Counted from the first letter of the stretch, positions 42,270 to 51,861 are shown. The stretch: 64,000 bases of DNA from Peribacillus muralis (GCF_001439925.1 NZ_LMBV01000004.1:275446-339445); one strand, 5' to 3'. Numbers and translations: made by a program. Notes: generated from the sequence alone by a model not told the origin.

Positions 42270-43361
42270 ATGAAGGAACAAGACATGCAAATCACGCTTA
42301 GCACAGCAAAGAAGGAAAAACCGCAGACCGACCAGCTTGAGTTCGGTAAAAAGTTTACCGATCATATGTTTATGATGGATTACACAGAAGGACAAGGGTG
42401 GCATGATCCAAGAATTGTTCCTTATCAACCGCTCGCATTAGAGCCGTCAGCAATGATATTTCACTATGGTCAATCCGTTTTTGAAGGGTTGAAGGCATAT
42501 GCAACGCCAGAGGATGAAGTTATTTTATTCCGTCCCGAAAAGAATTTTCAACGCATGAATAGTTCCAATGGACGGCTATGCATACCTGAAGTCGATGTGG
42601 AGTTTGCATTGAAGGCATTAAAAACCTTAATAAGTGTTGATAAAGAATGGATCCCTCAGGAGGAGGGGACATCGCTATATATCAGACCATTCATCATAGC
42701 GACCGAGCCATATCTTGGTGTTTCACCATCGCACAACTATCAGTTCATCATCATCATGTCACCTGTCGGATCATATTATAAAGAAGGCATTCACCCTGTC
42801 AAAATAGCGGTGGAGTCAGCTTTCACCCGTGCAGTGAGCGGGGGGACAGGTGAAGCTAAAACGGGTGGCAATTATGCATCAAGCCTCAAGGCCCAGGAGG
42901 TTTCCGAAAAGATGGGCTATGCCCAAGTACTCTGGTTGGATGGAGTAGAGAAGAAATATATTGAAGAAGTTGGAAGCATGAACGTGTTTTTCAAGATTAA
43001 CGGTGAAATCATCACTCCAGCTTTAAACGGCAGCATACTTCGTGGGATTACCCGTGATTCCATTATCGAATTGCTTAAACATTGGAACCTTCCGGTGACG
43101 GAAAGACGCATTTCCATGGAAGAAGTTTATGAAGCCCATAAATCAGGTCTCTTGGAAGAAGCCTTCGGAACAGGAACAGCAGCTGTAATATCGCCAATTG
43201 GTCAATTTTTATGGAACGGTGAAGAAATGACGGTACAAAGCGGCGAAACGGGTGAGTTATCTAAAAAGCTTTATGATACACTTACAGGCATTCAAACGGG
43301 TAAACTTGCAGATGAGTTAAACTGGACTACAAAAGTTGAAGAAAAAGTTACTTTATCATAG
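42270..43361 (+). CDS. ilvE: Branched-chain amino acid aminotransferase
   Basis: The 363-residue PLP fold-type IV enzyme interconverts Leu, Ile and Val with their keto acids using glutamate/2-oxoglutarate. Diagnostic features are ALEPSAMIFHYGQSVFEGLK, the PLP lysine region GGTGEAKTGGNYASSLKAQE (Lys in AKTGGNY) and the C-terminal LLEEAFGTGTAAVISPI. The length matches the larger Bacillus type (YbgE/YwaA). AAGGGG lies before ATG 42270; the 15 in-frame codons upstream precede the ribosome site. A strong terminator follows. Confidence 0.93.
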   Translation: MKEQDMQITLSTAKKEKPQTDQLEFGKKFTDHMFMMDYTEGQGWHDPRIVPYQPLALEPSAMIFHYGQSVFEGLKAYATPEDEVILFRPEKNFQRMNSSNGRLCIPEVDVEFALKALKTLISVDKEWIPQEEGTSLYIRPFIIATEPYLGVSPSHNYQFIIIMSPVGSYYKEGIHPVKIAVESAFTRAVSGGTGEAKTGGNYASSLKAQEVSEKMGYAQVLWLDGVEKKYIEEVGSMNVFFKINGEIITPALNGSILRGITRDSIIELLKHWNLPVTERRISMEEVYEAHKSGLLEEAFGTGTAAVISPIGQFLWNGEEMTVQSGETGELSKKLYDTLTGIQTGKLADELNWTTKVEEKVTLS

Positions 43362-43379
43362 TTATGAAGGTTGCGGTTC

Positions 43380-43417
43380 AAAAAGGTTTCGGAATAGTTC
43401 TCTTCCGAAACCTTTTT
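43380..43417 (+). terminator. Terminator of ilvE
   Basis: AAAAAGGTTTCGGAA (43380-43394) and TTCCGAAACCTTTTT (43403-43417) form a perfect 15-bp stem. Confidence 0.92.
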
Positions 43418-43560
43418 GATTTCCACTTAAAAATCCGCTTCTGCCATTTATGCTGTCATCGCTTTTGCCTTTATTCCGTGGTTATTGTGTTCAAATTACA
43501 ATAATGTTCATGCCCATTGACTCACTAAAATTATCTTACTTTAGAATAGGAGGTCTACAT

Positions 43561-44352
43561 ATGCCTAAACGATCAAAAGAGGAATTGTTAGCTGGCGGTA
43601 ACGTCTCAAACGTATATAGGTCAGGTAATACAGTTAGAAGGGATTTAAAGTCGAATAGCAAAAGAATTCATGAATTATTTACGCATCTTGAACACAAAGG
43701 ATACGAATACGCGCCTAAGTATCTTGGTATCGATGAAAAAGGAAGAGAAATTCTGTCATACATCGAAGGAGAAGCTGGCAATTATCCTGTGAAAAAATAT
43801 ATGTGGTCAGATGAAGTTTTACGAGCAATTGCCGAAATGCTCCGTCAATATCATGATTCCGTAAGCGATTTTTCATTTGAAGCAAACTGGCAATCAATCG
43901 ACTATACGCCACAACCTGCCGAGGTTCTATGTCATAATGACTTTGCCCTATACAACATTGTTTTCCAAAATGAAAGACCTATGGGCATCATTGATTTTGA
44001 TGTAGCGGGACCTGGTCCAAGACTGTGGGACATAGCCTATACTCTTTACACTTGTGTTCCATTAAGCAGATTTCATCTTGATGAAACAGGTGAAAAAGTT
44101 CATTATCAATCTTGTCAAGATGCGAACCGTATTAAAAACAGGGTTCAATTGTTTTTTGATTCCTACGGTGAAGCGGTGGCAGAAGATTATATAGATATGG
44201 TCCTGCTACGTTTAAAAGGATTATGTAAAACGATTACAAGCAAAGCCAATGAAGGTTACCTTGCCTTTCAGCGAATGATGGACGAGGGGCATCTTGAACA
44301 TTATCAAAATGACATACTATTTATTACCGAGCATCAGAACGACTGGAAATGA
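43561..44352 (+). CDS. Phosphotransferase, APH family
   Basis: The 263-residue aminoglycoside phosphotransferase/choline kinase-like protein has VLCHNDFALYNIVF, with the catalytic Asp in HNDFALYN, and PMGIIDFDVAGPGPRLWDIA, the DFD metal motif. The N-terminal part is short (GGNVSNVYRSGNTVRRD) but contains the glycine loop and a possible lysine/arginine. Such proteins phosphorylate small molecules; nothing here shows an antibiotic substrate, so resistance should not be assumed. AGGAGG precedes ATG 43561; upstream in-frame codons lie before the ribosome site. Confidence 0.85.
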   Translation: MPKRSKEELLAGGNVSNVYRSGNTVRRDLKSNSKRIHELFTHLEHKGYEYAPKYLGIDEKGREILSYIEGEAGNYPVKKYMWSDEVLRAIAEMLRQYHDSVSDFSFEANWQSIDYTPQPAEVLCHNDFALYNIVFQNERPMGIIDFDVAGPGPRLWDIAYTLYTCVPLSRFHLDETGEKVHYQSCQDANRIKNRVQLFFDSYGEAVAEDYIDMVLLRLKGLCKTITSKANEGYLAFQRMMDEGHLEHYQNDILFITEHQNDWK

Positions 44353-44388
44353 ATCATACCTTCGTCATGGTGGCATGGTTGAAAGCAG

Positions 44389-44412
44389 CAAAGGAAGTTC
44401 CTTTGGTTTTTT
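44389..44412 (+). terminator. Terminator after the APH-like gene
   Basis: CAAAGG (44389-44394) and CCTTTG (44400-44405) form a short stem followed by GTTTTTTG. Confidence 0.6.
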
Positions 44413-44538
44413 GTTAAAAAAAGAATTTTCATACAGAGCGGGTATCGAGATTACTGCTTAAAATCCATGCCCGGATGAAGGCTTCGGACTATATAAAACG
44501 CCAAGATCCTTCCGTTAAAATATGAGTGCCTGGAGCGG

Positions 44539-44557
44539 AAACCCCTTTAGGGTTTTT
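44539..44557. terminator. Short hairpin at the end of the LuxR gene
   Basis: AAACCC/GGGTTT with a CTTTA loop and TTTTT on the + side. It lies just past the stop of the minus-strand LuxR gene. The stem is short, so its function is uncertain. Confidence 0.4.
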
Positions 44558-44565
44558 ATATTCCT

Positions 44566-45252
44566 TTACATGATCATGTTATTCCTGATTGCAACTGCTA
44601 CTGCCTCCGTTCGGTGTGCGACGCCTAATTTCCTGATTGCTGAAGAAATATGATCGCGGACGGTATATTCACTTACTTTCATTTTTGGGGCCATTTGCTT
44701 TAATCCCAAACCATTAGCTAAATGCTGTAAGGCTTCCACTTCACGTTTACTTAAAAGGTATTGGCAGGGAGCGGTATCGAAGGTTGAACTGACTGCCAGT
44801 TTCAAATAATGGGCTAGCGTCAGTAAATCATTCTTGGAAATCGGTTCATTGGGAATTTCGGGGTCTACTAAAACGAAACCGATCACCATCCCATTTACAA
44901 TGACCGGAATGATAGCCAATGAAGAAATGTCGAACCTTTTTATGTATTTTGCAGGGATCGCGGATTTTGCATGCTGGATTGTTAAATAAATCGGTTGATT
45001 ATGGATGACAGCCTGGTAAATGGGGTAAATATCGTGAATCTTCTCTTTAACATGTTGGATAGAATAGGTATCTTCACTTGTATAGGCGCATATTCCTTGA
45101 CCCATACCCGTTAGACTAGAGTAACTGAATAAGGATGCTCGCTGAAACGAAAAAAAGTCCACACAGCCCCTTACGATCATTTGTGATTTAAGGGCAGCAT
45201 TTTTTTGATGGGAAATCCTTTTAACATGATTCATGACAGTTTCCTCAAGCAT
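44566..45252 (-). CDS. LuxR-family regulator with GAF-like sensory domain
   Basis: The 228-residue protein has an N-terminal region of about 155 residues that fits a GAF fold (FSFQRASLFSYSSLTGMGQG, SLAIIPVIVNGMVIGFVLVD) and a C-terminal LuxR helix-turn-helix (LLSKREVEALQHLANGLGLK, VSEYTVRDHISSAIRKL). It should bind DNA in response to a small ligand or redox state. Relatives from bacilli carry the same pair of domains. It is divergent from the R2lox gene with a 113-base gap, so it is a plausible regulator of that gene. The ATG at 45252 has GGGAGG about 12 bases upstream; an internal ATG (MNHVKR) with GAGG is an alternative start. Confidence 0.86.
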   Translation of the reverse strand: MLEETVMNHVKRISHQKNAALKSQMIVRGCVDFFSFQRASLFSYSSLTGMGQGICAYTSEDTYSIQHVKEKIHDIYPIYQAVIHNQPIYLTIQHAKSAIPAKYIKRFDISSLAIIPVIVNGMVIGFVLVDPEIPNEPISKNDLLTLAHYLKLAVSSTFDTAPCQYLLSKREVEALQHLANGLGLKQMAPKMKVSEYTVRDHISSAIRKLGVAHRTEAVAVAIRNNMIM

Positions 45253-45365
45253 TCGACTTTATTCCTCCCTACATTTTCAGTGCTAGTCGATAGCCTACTA
45301 ATATATTACAATATAATGAAAGCCCTTACAATGAAAAAGGTACATAAATACAAGGAGGCAATAAA

Positions 45366-46253
45366 ATGAAAAGAGAGGCGTTAACGACAACGAGCCGGAG
45401 CTTTAGAGAAGATATCCTACCATTTAAACTATATCAAAAAGCGAAGAAATTCGGTGTATGGAATCCTCGTGACATCGATTTCAGTCAGGACAAAGAAGAT
45501 TGGAAGTCATTCACTGAAGTCGAAAGGGAGGTGTTATTGCGAATCATTTCGCTTTTTCAAGGGGGAGAAGAAGCAGTGACATTGGATTTACTGCCGCTCA
45601 TTATGACAATTGCCAAAGAGGGCAGGATCGAAGAGGAAATGTATTTGACGACATTCTTGTTCGAGGAAGCGAAGCATATGGAGTTTTTTCGTTATACATT
45701 GGATCAAATCGGTGAAACAGGCGATTTGACGGTTTTTCACTCAGACACGTACAAAGCGATTTTTTACGATATATTGCCTGAGGCGATGGAGAAACTTTTA
45801 ACCGACCAGTCCCCGGAAGCATTGGCAGAAGCAGCAACCGTTTATAACATGTTTACGGAGGGGGTTCTTGCAGAGACTGGATATTTCGGATTTTATCAGA
45901 CACTTGAAGCGAATAAAATGATGCCTGGATTGTTGAAAGGTGTGGGTCTATTAAAGAAGGATGAATCACGCCACATTGCGTATGGGACCTTCTTGCTGCA
46001 GCGAATCATCAGTGAACATCCACATATCTTCAGACAGGTTGAGAAGAGGATGGAAGAGCTTTCACCAATGGCCATCGCGTTGAATACGGAGGGATACGAC
46101 CGGTTGGGCAATCCGTTTGGAAATGACAAACAAGCGGTTTTGGATTTTACCATGAAACAGCTGGCTGTAAGGATGGAGATATTGGCAAGGGCAAAAGGTA
46201 AGAAGATTGAGGAAATCTATCATAGCCATGAAAAGGACTATGGAATTTTGTGA
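45366..46253 (+). CDS. R2-like ligand-binding oxidase (R2lox)
   Basis: The 295-residue ferritin-like protein belongs to the R2lox family, relatives of ribonucleotide reductase R2 that carry a Mn/Fe cofactor, a bound long-chain fatty acid and a Tyr-Val crosslink. All six metal ligands align: E68 (QGGEEAVTLD), E101 and H104 (LFEEAKHMEF), E165 (YNMFTEGVLAE), E200 and H203 (KKDESRHIAYG). The crosslinking residues V71 and Y160 are also present. Hence it should be able to form the Mn/Fe site. Its physiological role is unknown in the family; a substrate oxidation is suspected. GGAGG lies before ATG 45366. The iron alcohol dehydrogenase gene follows. Confidence 0.92.
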   Translation: MKREALTTTSRSFREDILPFKLYQKAKKFGVWNPRDIDFSQDKEDWKSFTEVEREVLLRIISLFQGGEEAVTLDLLPLIMTIAKEGRIEEEMYLTTFLFEEAKHMEFFRYTLDQIGETGDLTVFHSDTYKAIFYDILPEAMEKLLTDQSPEALAEAATVYNMFTEGVLAETGYFGFYQTLEANKMMPGLLKGVGLLKKDESRHIAYGTFLLQRIISEHPHIFRQVEKRMEELSPMAIALNTEGYDRLGNPFGNDKQAVLDFTMKQLAVRMEILARAKGKKIEEIYHSHEKDYGIL

Positions 46254-46383
46254 TGAGTTGATGAAATCCTATACGGTCATCAAATGTGAATGGCAGCAAC
46301 AATTGCTTTAACTGGCAATCGTTGAAATGGAAATATATCGTATCGTCAATACAAAAAAACTAAGAAGTCTGAGGTGGGAAAAT

Positions 46384-47595
46384 ATGGGCATAAAAAGTCA
46401 TTCTAATTTTTGGTTAAGATCTTCAGTTTATAGCGGTTCTGATTCACGATCGCTCATACCGGAACTATTCAAAGGTCTTGGGGCAAAAAGGATCTTGCTT
46501 GTGAGTGATTCGGGATTGGAAAATGCAGGGGTCGTTAAAAAGGTTACCGAAGTTTTTGAAGTACATGCTTTAAGTGCTGGCCCAGAAATAGTAGGGGAAT
46601 TTCTTAAGGTAACACAAGATGCAGGGAGCAGTTGTGTGAATGAAGCATTGAATTATGCTCGTGAAGTCCAAGCAGATGCTATACTAGCCGTTGGCGGCGG
46701 AAGTGTCATCGATACAGCTAAAGCGCTGAAATTCGGGCTATATAAAGGGATCACCGAAATAAACGATAGCATTCCAAGAGGCTTTCTGTATGAGGGGTTT
46801 CCAAAAGCGCAACCAATGAACATTCCTCATATATCCGTGCCGACAACGGCAGGGACAGGCTCTGAAGTTTCTCCGATCGCAGTCATATATAATGAAGATA
46901 TGAAAGTTAAAATGAATATATATAATATTTATCTGAGTTCGGATGTGGCCATTCTCGACCCCGATTTAACAGTCGGTTTGCCGTCTTATATCACTGCTTT
47001 TACTGGAGTAGACGCCTTGACGCATGCAATCGAAGCAATCGTTTCACCTCAGGCAACATCTTTAACGGATGCCTACGCATTTCAGGCCATTCGTGTCATC
47101 GAAGATAACTTACCCAAGGCTGTAAAGGATGGAACGAATATCAAGGCCAGAATGGAAATGCTGCATGGGAGCATGATGGGAATCACCGCCTTTTCCAGTG
47201 CACTGAATGCGATCCCGATTCATAACTTTGCCCATGCGTATGGTGCATTATTTCGCATTCCCCATGGACTGGCCAATGCTGTTTTCCTGCCGGTCGTCAT
47301 GGAGTCCATCCCTGATTTATATTTACCAAAGATTCATTTAATAGCTGAAGCTTTTAAAGTGAAATTCGACGGTGAGGATGCAAAAGGACTGTTGGCAAAA
47401 GTGATTGAAAAACTCCGTTTGTTTATGAATGATCTTGGACTTCCGTCCGAATTCAGTGAATATCGGGTTAATCAATTGGATATTGACAGCATTGTCCAAG
47501 CCGTCATGAAGGATCCAGCTGCCGCTAATTTTCCGATGTCAGCCGAATTGATTAAGTCAGTGGCTTCTCGTGTTGCACCTGTAGGAATCAATTAA
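46384..47595 (+). CDS. Iron-containing alcohol dehydrogenase
   Basis: The 403-residue family III alcohol dehydrogenase has the NAD-binding GGGSVIDTAKALKFGLYKG, the substrate-domain VPTTAGTGSEVSPIAVIYNE, and metal-binding His residues in FTGVDALTHAIEAIVSP and IHNFAHAYGALFRIPHGLAN. It oxidises or reduces alcohols/aldehydes; the substrate is unknown. GAGGTGGG precedes ATG 46384. It lies 130 bases after R2lox with no terminator seen between, so the two may be co-transcribed. Confidence 0.88.
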   Translation: MGIKSHSNFWLRSSVYSGSDSRSLIPELFKGLGAKRILLVSDSGLENAGVVKKVTEVFEVHALSAGPEIVGEFLKVTQDAGSSCVNEALNYAREVQADAILAVGGGSVIDTAKALKFGLYKGITEINDSIPRGFLYEGFPKAQPMNIPHISVPTTAGTGSEVSPIAVIYNEDMKVKMNIYNIYLSSDVAILDPDLTVGLPSYITAFTGVDALTHAIEAIVSPQATSLTDAYAFQAIRVIEDNLPKAVKDGTNIKARMEMLHGSMMGITAFSSALNAIPIHNFAHAYGALFRIPHGLANAVFLPVVMESIPDLYLPKIHLIAEAFKVKFDGEDAKGLLAKVIEKLRLFMNDLGLPSEFSEYRVNQLDIDSIVQAVMKDPAAANFPMSAELIKSVASRVAPVGIN

Positions 47596-47751
47596 TTACA
47601 AATCAAAAAAAGCCTGCTATGTATATGCGACTTTTTTTGTTCGCTCTAGCAAATGCTTACGGGTGCGCATTTCAGGATGTTGAACCTATTTAGTTGGTAC
47701 GAGCCTGATTTAATCGATCACTCCAATTTTGGGAGCTTGAACGAAAATGCA

Positions 47752-48009
47752 TTATTTTTTCGTTAAGCTTTCCTGGGCCATCTTTACAAGCTCCTTGACC
47801 ATCCCCCCTCCAAGCCTGCCGCCTATTTTTCCGTTCTCCTTTGCGGTCAACAAACCGTTATCGTTCTTTTTAAACGGCACACCCATTTCTTTCGCCACTT
47901 CAAACTTGGCATCCTCAGGATTATCCGTACCGGCTACCTTGGCTTTCAAGTCATCAAGCCCTTTCCTGGCTTCAGCAATCAAAATCTTATTTCTTTTTCT
48001 TTTTGCCAT
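47752..48009 (-). CDS. Alpha/beta-type small acid-soluble spore protein
   Basis: The 85-residue protein contains the core pattern of alpha/beta-type SASPs: KFEVAKEMGVPF (GPR protease site region), NGLLTAKENGKIGGRLGGGM and VKELVKMAQESL. SASPs coat spore DNA and protect it against UV and heat and are degraded by GPR during germination. The N-terminal part (AKRKRNKILIAEARKGLDDL) is longer and more basic than in SspA/B, so it is probably a minor or divergent member. ATG 48009 has GGAGG seven bases upstream; another ATG is one codon earlier. It implies a spore-former. Confidence 0.88.
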   Translation of the reverse strand: MAKRKRNKILIAEARKGLDDLKAKVAGTDNPEDAKFEVAKEMGVPFKKNDNGLLTAKENGKIGGRLGGGMVKELVKMAQESLTKK

Positions 48010-48229
48010 CATCGATACCTCCAATTTTTTCTTAGGTTTACCAAAAGGAAGGGAAATGATTATCGATTTTCGTTACATTCCACAATTGATAGTCATGTTA
48101 AGAATGAAAAAACAATAAGATTATGTAAGTGGATGTTCAGACACAGCATGAATGAAAAGTTAAGCGAAGGAAGTTTCAGTTCACTGTAAGCGGGTAACAT
48201 AAAGTAAAAAAGAGATAAGGAGAACATTG

Positions 48230-48964
48230 ATGCTAGCTGCTAATTCTAGTTTATTGACGAAAGCAGATATGACAAATCCCGATCGAGTGCCACCATGGTT
48301 AATAAAAGAATATCAAACATTCCACCAAACGGTGACGGATCAAACATTTCCTTGTTATTTTGGCATGAAGGCCGAGAATAAAGGGGAACTCCGTTATGCG
48401 TTTATTACCCAGGAGGATTGGTCGAACCTCCCAAAAGCTGTCGAAAGCTTTTTGAATTTATTTCAGGAACCGCCATATATCAGGCATGGCCTGTTTGTCT
48501 TTATGGAGCCTGAGAAAGAAGAAGCGGATCTTGAACGATATCGCAAACGTTTTTGGGATATTCTGCAATACCTGCATAAAGAGGATAAAAAACCTTGGCC
48601 GATTGAAAAGCCAAAAGATCCGGAACATTATTTATGGGATTACCATTTTGCTGGGGAGCCAATTTTCGTGTTTGGAAATGCACCAGCATATAAACAGCGT
48701 AAAACCCGTGATTTAGGTAATAGCCTTGTTCTTGGCTTCCAGCCTAGAATGATTTTCGAGGGGTTAAAAGGAACGGAAAAAGGCGGTATCATGTCACGTG
48801 AAAAGGTTCGAGAAAGAGTTAAAAAATGGGATAATCTCCCTACTCACCCGGATATCAGTCACTTTGGTGATGTAAACCATAATGAGTGGAAACAATTTTT
48901 CATCGGTGATGATATTGAACCGATTAAAGGAAAATGCCCCTTCCATCACAAGGAGATACCTTAA
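48230..48964 (+). CDS. YqcI/YcgG family heme-dependent protein
   Basis: The 244-residue protein is a YqcI/YcgG family member (Bacillus subtilis YcgG, YqcI). Family blocks include FPCYFGMKAENKGELRYAFI, GLFVFMEPEKEEADLERYRK, PIFVFGNAPAYKQRKTRDLG and the C-terminal GKCPFHH. Relatives have been linked to heme-dependent N-oxygenase activity (the GntA type), but a specific substrate cannot be assigned here. AGGAG lies seven bases before ATG 48230. It has its own terminator. Confidence 0.85.
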   Translation: MLAANSSLLTKADMTNPDRVPPWLIKEYQTFHQTVTDQTFPCYFGMKAENKGELRYAFITQEDWSNLPKAVESFLNLFQEPPYIRHGLFVFMEPEKEEADLERYRKRFWDILQYLHKEDKKPWPIEKPKDPEHYLWDYHFAGEPIFVFGNAPAYKQRKTRDLGNSLVLGFQPRMIFEGLKGTEKGGIMSREKVRERVKKWDNLPTHPDISHFGDVNHNEWKQFFIGDDIEPIKGKCPFHHKEIP

Positions 48965-48967
48965 ATC

Positions 48968-48994
48968 GAGAGCCAATTGGCTCTCATTTTTTTT
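48968..48994 (+). terminator. Terminator after the YqcI/YcgG gene
   Basis: GAGAGCC (48968-48974) and GGCTCTC (48979-48985) form a perfect stem with an AATT loop, followed by A and eight T residues. Confidence 0.9.
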
Positions 48995-49152
48995 GAAAGA
49001 AAAAGGGTTGAAGGACAATCATTGTGGTTCAAAACAAATTTCTTGCACTATTACTTTTCCAGTCTTATAATGTGAAAGTAGCAATTGCAGTTAATTCGAG
49101 ATATATGGGTTGACAATATTAGCAGCAAAACAAACTTTTGGGGGAAATGACA

Positions 49153-49779
49153 ATGTCTAAAGTGTTATTTGTTAAATCGAACGACCGTCCAGCAGAACAA
49201 GCTATAAGCGTGAAGATGTATGAAACGTTTTTGAACACATACAAGGAAGCGAACAGTAACGATGAGATTACTGAGCTGGATTTATTTAAGCTGAACTTAC
49301 CTTATTACGGCAATACAGCGATCACTGCGCTATATAAACGGAGCCAAGGTATGGAACTGACGGAAGAAGAAGTGAAGATTGCTGATATCGTCCAACAATA
49401 TTTGAATCAATTCCTAGCTGCTGACAAAGTGGTTTTTGCCTTCCCATTATGGAATGCTACCGTTCCTGCTCCGCTGATCACGTATATTTCTTATCTTGCT
49501 CAAGCAGGTACAACATTCAAGTATACAGCTGAAGGCCCAGTAGGTCTTGCTGGAGGTAAAAAAGTGGCATTGCTTAATGCGCGTGGCTCGGATTATGCCT
49601 TGCCGCAAATGAACGCTGGTGAAATGGCCGAGAAATACGTAACGATGAATTTGAATTTATGGGGCATTACGGACCTGGAAACGGTAATCATTCAGGGACA
49701 TAATCAATATCCAGATCAAACTCAGGATATTATAGCTAATGGATTGGCAAAAGTGGCTGAAACTGCAGCGAAATTTTAA
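49153..49779 (+). CDS. azoR: FMN-dependent NADH-azoreductase
   Basis: The 208-residue flavodoxin-fold protein is typical of AzoR (AcpD) with KVLFVKSNDRPAEQAISVKM, FAFPLWNATVPAPLITYISY and LLNARGSDYA. It reduces quinones and azo compounds by two-electron transfer from NADH, protecting against electrophiles. GGGGG precedes ATG 49153. It is monocistronic, ending at a terminator. Confidence 0.92.
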   Translation: MSKVLFVKSNDRPAEQAISVKMYETFLNTYKEANSNDEITELDLFKLNLPYYGNTAITALYKRSQGMELTEEEVKIADIVQQYLNQFLAADKVVFAFPLWNATVPAPLITYISYLAQAGTTFKYTAEGPVGLAGGKKVALLNARGSDYALPQMNAGEMAEKYVTMNLNLWGITDLETVIIQGHNQYPDQTQDIIANGLAKVAETAAKF

Positions 49780-49792
49780 TCGAACAAATGAG

Positions 49793-49827
49793 AAAGCCGG
49801 TATGTTTTTTAGCATACTGGTTTTTTT
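49793..49827 (+). terminator. Terminator of azoR
   Basis: AAAGCCGGTATG and CATACTGGTTT pair (one G-U) and are followed by seven T residues. Confidence 0.9.
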
Positions 49828-49894
49828 ATGCAGATTTTTCAGAAAGTCGCTTATAATAAGAGGGAAGCCTATAAGCATGAAAGGAAGTGCCGGT

Positions 49895-51691
49895 ATGGAG
49901 TCATTTAAATCACGTGATGAAATCAAAGAAGAAGAAAAATGGAATTTGAATGATATTTTTGACGATCAGGCAAGTTGGGAAAAAGATTATCAAGAAGTCT
50001 TGAAGATGACAGAACAATTAAAAACGTTTGATGGGCAAATTCAGTCCGCTCAACGATTATTTGAGTATTTACGTTTAAGCGAGGAGCTTGGTTACATTTA
50101 TAACAAGCTTTATGTCTATGCCATGCTGCATGCGGATTTAGATACACGGGTTACATCCTCACAGGCATTACTCGATCGAGCAGGACAGCTAGGGCAAAAA
50201 ATCAGTAACGCAACCGCTTTTTTCATGCCATTTCTTTTAAGCCTCGAGGAGCAAACATTAAAGGGGTACATAAAAGAGGTCGAGGGTTTAACATATTTTG
50301 AAGAAGATTTACTTGATTCATATCGCTATAAAGAGCACGTGCTAGCGAAAGAGCAAGAGGAGGTCCTCTCCCAAATCGGTGAAGCCTTTTCAGCACCGCA
50401 AAAAACATTTGGCATGATTAACAACGCTGATATTAAATTTGGAGAGGTCACGAATGAAGACGGAGAAAAAGTGGAGCTTACCCGGGGGATGTATGCCAAA
50501 TTAATTGAAGATGATGACCGTGAAAAAAGGAAAGAAGCGTATATCGCTCATTATCAACCATACTTACAGCTGAAAAATACGATTGCCTTTACACTTTCCA
50601 CAGCAATCAAAAACAATGTCAACCTCTCCAAACTAAGAAACTATCCGTCTGCTTTGGAAAAATCCTTATTCGGTGATCAAGTGCCGAAGGAGGTATATGA
50701 TAATTTGATTATGTCTACTAAGCAAAATATCGGCCCGATGCACAAATATATTCATTTAAGAAAGAAGCTGCTAGGTGTCGAAGAATTGCGTGCCTACGAT
50801 TTAAGTGTCCCATTGGTCGAAGGTGCTAAAGAGGTGATTTCGTATGATGAAGGATTCGCCTTGATGGTGGAGGCATTGAAGCCCCTTGGTGAAGAGTATG
50901 TTTCCATCCTGAAAACCTTTAAGGAAAAAAGGTATATAGACGTCAGGGAAACGCCTGGTAAACGTTCGGGAGCGTATAATTTAGGTCTTTATGGTGTGCA
51001 TCCATTCATTTTATTAAATCACCGAGATGATTTAGACAGCGTATTCACCTTAGCCCATGAATCTGGGCATGGGATGCATTCCTACTTTAGCTCGAAATAT
51101 CAGCCGCAAATAACGGCAGGCTACTCCATCTTTGTAGCAGAGGTCGCTTCGACAGTGAATGAAATCCTGTTGATTCGCCATTTAATCAAGACTACAGAAG
51201 ACGTGCAAAAGAAAAAGCATTTATATAACCATTTCATTGACAGTTTCAAGGGAACATTCTTCACACAAGTGATGTTCGCGGAATTTGAAAGAATTGTCCA
51301 TGAAAAAGCTGAAAATGATGAACCGCTCAATGCCGAGGTTTTTAATACAGCGTATGAAACGATTTTCCGCACCTATAATGGCGAAGAAATAATGTTTGAT
51401 GAAGAAGTAAAATTTGGATGGTCACGTATCCCCCATTTTTATCGCCCGTTTTATGTGTATAAATATGCTACAGGTTATGTTTCCGCCATTACGATAGCGG
51501 ATAGAATCCTTTCAGGTGATGAAAAAACACTTGAAACGTATTTGACTTTCCTGAAGAGCGGTAGTTCCGATTTTCCACTAGAGCTTCTTAAGAAGACAGG
51601 GGTCGATTTAACCAAACCGGAACCAATAGAAAATGCGATGAGGATCTTCAGTGAATTGGTTGAACAATTTACGGAGCTGACAGAGGGCTAA
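49895..51691 (+). CDS. pepF: Oligoendopeptidase F
   Basis: The 598-residue cytosolic zinc metallopeptidase of family M3B has the active-site HExxH in TLAHESGHGMHSYFS, and the downstream ligand Glu in IFVAEVASTVNEILL. It degrades oligopeptides of about 7-17 residues, so it can process what the Opp system imports. ATG 49895 with GGAAG upstream gives the standard family length; the frame extends further upstream across the azoR terminator, which cannot be coding. Confidence 0.94.
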   Translation: MESFKSRDEIKEEEKWNLNDIFDDQASWEKDYQEVLKMTEQLKTFDGQIQSAQRLFEYLRLSEELGYIYNKLYVYAMLHADLDTRVTSSQALLDRAGQLGQKISNATAFFMPFLLSLEEQTLKGYIKEVEGLTYFEEDLLDSYRYKEHVLAKEQEEVLSQIGEAFSAPQKTFGMINNADIKFGEVTNEDGEKVELTRGMYAKLIEDDDREKRKEAYIAHYQPYLQLKNTIAFTLSTAIKNNVNLSKLRNYPSALEKSLFGDQVPKEVYDNLIMSTKQNIGPMHKYIHLRKKLLGVEELRAYDLSVPLVEGAKEVISYDEGFALMVEALKPLGEEYVSILKTFKEKRYIDVRETPGKRSGAYNLGLYGVHPFILLNHRDDLDSVFTLAHESGHGMHSYFSSKYQPQITAGYSIFVAEVASTVNEILLIRHLIKTTEDVQKKKHLYNHFIDSFKGTFFTQVMFAEFERIVHEKAENDEPLNAEVFNTAYETIFRTYNGEEIMFDEEVKFGWSRIPHFYRPFYVYKYATGYVSAITIADRILSGDEKTLETYLTFLKSGSSDFPLELLKKTGVDLTKPEPIENAMRIFSELVEQFTELTEG

Positions 51692-51765
51692 TCTAAGCCA
51701 TTTCTTCCAAAAGAGCCCATGGTATATGTGCTAAAAAAATGCTATAGTTAGTTTTGGCATATGAG

Positions 51766-51797
51766 AGGCCCAATCTTTTGATTGGGCCTTATTTTAT
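51766..51797 (+). terminator. Terminator of pepF
   Basis: AGGCCCAATC (51766-51775) and GATTGGGCCT (51780-51789) form a perfect stem, followed by TATTTT. Confidence 0.9.
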
Positions 51798-51861
51798 ATG
51801 AAAGAAACATTGACCTGTGCGAAAAAATGTCAAAGCAAGTTAGGGTATCCTATACATCAGG

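Noticed and set aside
43561..44352. Aminoglycoside resistance gene
   Set aside because: The APH fold is present, but nothing indicates an antibiotic substrate; most such chromosomal genes in bacilli have unknown substrates.
49739..49894. N-terminal extension of PepF
   Set aside because: It would have to cross the azoR stop region and its terminator hairpin; family length and ribosome site place the start at 49895.
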